This document shows, piece after piece, positions 62,356 through 64,000 of a stretch of 64,000 nt of DNA. How positions within the stretch are numbered: the stretch's first letter is position 1; every line of letters begins with the position of its first letter. Position numbers and translations under genes: made by a program. The stretch spans positions 1,426,001-1,490,000 of the forward strand of contig NZ_CP060040.1 in NCBI RefSeq assembly GCF_014211915.1, given 5' to 3'. The notes under the pieces are model-generated. The model was not told the origin of the DNA. It ran no database searches and worked only from the letters and a program-made list of their open reading frames with translations. The stretch comes from Burkholderia cenocepacia. GTDB lineage: Bacteria; Pseudomonadota; Gammaproteobacteria; Burkholderiales; Burkholderiaceae.

Positions 62356-62379
62356 TGAGCGCTGACAAAAGAAATTCTT

Positions 62380-63270
62380 ATGACTAAGCTCCGCCCTCAT
62401 CTTCCGCTCAATGCGTTGCGCGCGTTCGAATCGTCGGCGCGCCACCTGAACTTCACGCGCGCCGGCCTCGAACTGAGCGTGACCCAGGCCGCCGTCAGCC
62501 AGCAGGTGCGCTCGCTCGAGGAGCGGCTCGGCTGCACGCTGTTTACGCGCCTGCCGCGCGGCCTCGGGCTGACCGACGAGGGGCGCGCGCTGCTGCCGGT
62601 GCTGAGCGACGCGTTCAGCCGCATCGAGACGGTGCTCAAGCAGTTCGACGGCGGGCGTTTCCACGAGGTGCTGACGCTCGGCGTCGTCGGCACCTTTGCC
62701 CTAGGCTGGCTAATGCCGCGGCTGAAGCAGTTCGGCGACACGCACCCGTTCGTCGAGCTGCGGCTGCGGACCAACAACAACGTCGTCGATCTCGCCGCCG
62801 AGGGCCTCGATTTCGCGATCCGCTTTGGCGTTGGCAACTGGCCGGCGACGCGCAACGAGCGGCTGCTCGATGCGCCGCTCACCGCGCTGTGCACGCCGGA
62901 CATCGCACGGCGCCTCGCGCAGCCGGCCGATCTCGCGAACGAAACGTTGCTGCGCTCGTATCGCACCGACGAATGGCTCGGCTGGTTCGACGCCGCGCAG
63001 CTCGAACCGTGGGCCGTCAACGGGCCCGTGTTCGATTCGTCCCGGCTGATGGTCGAGGCCGCGATGCAGGGTGCGGGCGTCGCGCTCGCCCCCGCCTGCA
63101 TGTTCGCGCGCGAACTGCAGCTCGGCTTGCTCGCACGACCACTCGACATCGACGTGCGCGCCGGCGGCTACTGGCTCACGTCGCTGAAGTCGAAACCGCT
63201 GACGCCCGCGATGACGCTCTTTCGCGACTGGATCGTGGCGGAAGCGGCGAGCGCCGCGCCCACCGAATAG
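62380..63270 (+). CDS. penR: LysR-family regulator of the beta-lactamase (AmpR/PenR type)
   Basis: A 296-residue regulator with an N-terminal winged helix (LPLNALRAFESSARHLNFTR, ELSVTQAAVSQQVRSLEERL) and an effector domain like that of AmpR, which senses muropeptides when beta-lactams disturb the wall. It is divergent from penA. The assignment follows this context and the AmpR-like opening. Confidence 0.92.
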   Translation: MTKLRPHLPLNALRAFESSARHLNFTRAGLELSVTQAAVSQQVRSLEERLGCTLFTRLPRGLGLTDEGRALLPVLSDAFSRIETVLKQFDGGRFHEVLTLGVVGTFALGWLMPRLKQFGDTHPFVELRLRTNNNVVDLAAEGLDFAIRFGVGNWPATRNERLLDAPLTALCTPDIARRLAQPADLANETLLRSYRTDEWLGWFDAAQLEPWAVNGPVFDSSRLMVEAAMQGAGVALAPACMFARELQLGLLARPLDIDVRAGGYWLTSLKSKPLTPAMTLFRDWIVAEAASAAPTE

Positions 63271-63280
63271 CGCGGCCGCG

Positions 63281-63360
63281 CTTGTCCACAGAAAGTGTTG
63301 GCAAGGATGTGGATATCCTGGGTACCCGGCGCCTAAGCCCTTGATCGTGCACGCATTCGC
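63281..63360 (+). repeat. Intergenic repeat, copy 7
   Basis: Begins 11 bases after the penR stop. TTGTCCACA, TGTTGGCAAG and TGTGGATATCC are present, with TTGATC in the tail. First of the right-hand three-copy cluster. Confidence 0.88.
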
Positions 63361-63456
63361 GCGCCGATTCACGGCGCGGGCAGCCTTTGCGCACGGGCTT
63401 CGCGGCCTGCGGCATTCCGGCCCGATCCTCAACCACTGCGACGCAATCGATTGCGA

Positions 63457-63540
63457 GTTGTCCACAGATTTTGTTGGCAAGCCTGTGGATATCCGTCAGA
63501 TCAGACGCGTAACATCTTGATACACAAGGGGATTCGATCC
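63457..63540 (+). repeat. Intergenic repeat, copy 8
   Basis: 176 bases after copy 7. The core is kept (TTGTCCACA, TGTTGGCAAG, TGTGGATATCC); the tail diverges, with TTGATA in place of TTGATC. Confidence 0.85.
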
Positions 63541-63630
63541 ACGGACCTTGACCGGTCAAGGGTGTGGCACCGGAACGATGGTCGAACCGCACACCGCGCA
63601 CGCGCGGCGCACCCGGCCGACGGCCGGGCG

Positions 63631-63712
63631 GTTCTCCACAGATTGTGTTGGCAAGCTTGTGGATATCCTGCGTATCGGGCACCTAACTGATTGAGCGCAC
63701 GGGCTTTTGTGC
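63631..63712 (+). repeat. Intergenic repeat, copy 9
   Basis: 174 bases after copy 8. The left motif is TTCTCCACA; the core and TGTGGATATCCTGCG are kept. The tail has TTGAGC. It ends about 40 bases before the partial gene at the window edge. Confidence 0.85.
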
Positions 63713-63752
63713 TTCGTCTGCCGAATCGGGCAGCGCGTGCGCCGCCCGTGCA

Positions 63753-64000
63753 TCAATGGCGGTCGAGCCCGCCGCGCAATTCGCTCGCCTTGTCGCGCAG
63801 CGCTTCGTAGCCCGAACGCGCATGCTCGGGCAGGTCGGGATCGCCGATCAGCGCACCAAGCGTTTCGATCAGGCTGAACAGGATGCCCTTCGCCGCGCCG
63901 ACCGCGATGCTCTGCGATTCGATCGACTTGTGCAGGTGGTCGACCGCCGCTTCCAGATGCTCGAGCTTGTGCTCGCCGTCGTCGGGCCGGTTGTCGGTCG
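63753..64000 (-). CDS. Partial hypothetical protein (3' end only)
   Basis: The C-terminal 81 or so residues of a leftward gene whose start is outside the window. The visible part is helical and charged, with SIAVGAAKGILFSLIETLGA and ARSGYEALRDKASELRGG, ending LDRH. There is no family I recognise. Confidence 0.65.
   Translation of the reverse strand, partial: TDNRPDDGEHKLEHLEAAVDHLHKSIESQSIAVGAAKGILFSLIETLGALIGDPDLPEHARSGYEALRDKASELRGGLDRH

Noticed and set aside
60844..63712. CRISPR-like repeat-spacer arrays
   Set aside because: Repeats are about 80 bp, diverged, few and irregularly spaced, span genes, and no cas genes are present.
58881..63712. Replication origin from clustered DnaA-box-like motifs
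   Set aside because: No dnaA, repA or parAB gene is near, the boxes are one mismatch off and they are spread among several genes. Kept only as a hypothesis.

Overview
The window is high-GC DNA with dense genes and many long antisense shadow frames. Gene content points to Burkholderia, most likely a cepacia-complex species. The Tat/lipobox class A beta-lactamase divergent from a LysR regulator (penA/penR type), the FtrA-rhodanese pair, OprB porin, LysR-lysA pair and NadV-NadM pair all fit. A secondary chromosome is plausible, because no ribosomal-protein, dnaA or parAB genes are present, but this is inference. No tRNA, insertion sequence, prophage or CRISPR array was recognised.

Layout. 1-0.8 kb: a strong promoter with an AT-rich upstream element fires leftwards out of the window, and a leader plus a small membrane ORF read rightwards. 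1.1-8.6 kb: OprB porin, exported trehalase, a TetR/MFS divergent pair, a candidate sRNA and a YcaQ-type DNA glycosylase. 8.6-14.3 kb: a four-gene operon (Pta, AckA, PhaC-like, FabI) diverges from an orphan pair of F1-ATP synthase gamma and epsilon subunits, with an FNR/Anr-like box between them; this looks like a low-oxygen energy module. 14.3-21.5 kb: DUF1653, GNAT, YefM-YoeB toxin-antitoxin, HAD phosphatase, DUF4142, LysR/LysA, EamA exporter. 21.6-25.7 kb: a MocR regulator, then NadV and NadM-Nudix for NAD salvage; NadV seems frameshifted at its 3' end.

26.5-33.2 kb holds a seven-gene polyamine/membrane module. One arm is DUF350, SPFH-SHOCT, a double zinc-ribbon DUF4178 protein, a 49-aa membrane peptide and SpeD. 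The divergent arm is a membrane-embedded SpeE-like aminopropyltransferase and a Tat-type FAD lipoprotein. SpeD would make the aminopropyl donor that SpeE uses; the rest look like envelope-stress components. 33.3-39.2 kb: amidase, LprI-like protein, GNAT and a putrescine-catabolism set (PuuA-, PuuR- and PuuB-like).

39.4-58.9 kb: small DUF proteins, transporters, an M20 peptidase/Ldh/TfoX operon, a nitronate monooxygenase gene broken by an amber codon, FtrA-rhodanese, a superinfection-immunity-like membrane protein, a P450, an ankyrin protein, an RpiR regulator and a ygiW/qseBC stress two-component locus with PmrA-type boxes. 58.9-63.7 kb: a MarR/ABM pair and the beta-lactamase/LysR pair lie among nine same-orientation copies of an intergenic repeat of about 80 bp. 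Each copy has an invariant 17-bp interval between two inverted, DnaA-box-like motifs. The repeats bracket the beta-lactamase locus three to a side. The repeat family, the orphan gamma/epsilon pair and the polyamine module are the most interesting features.
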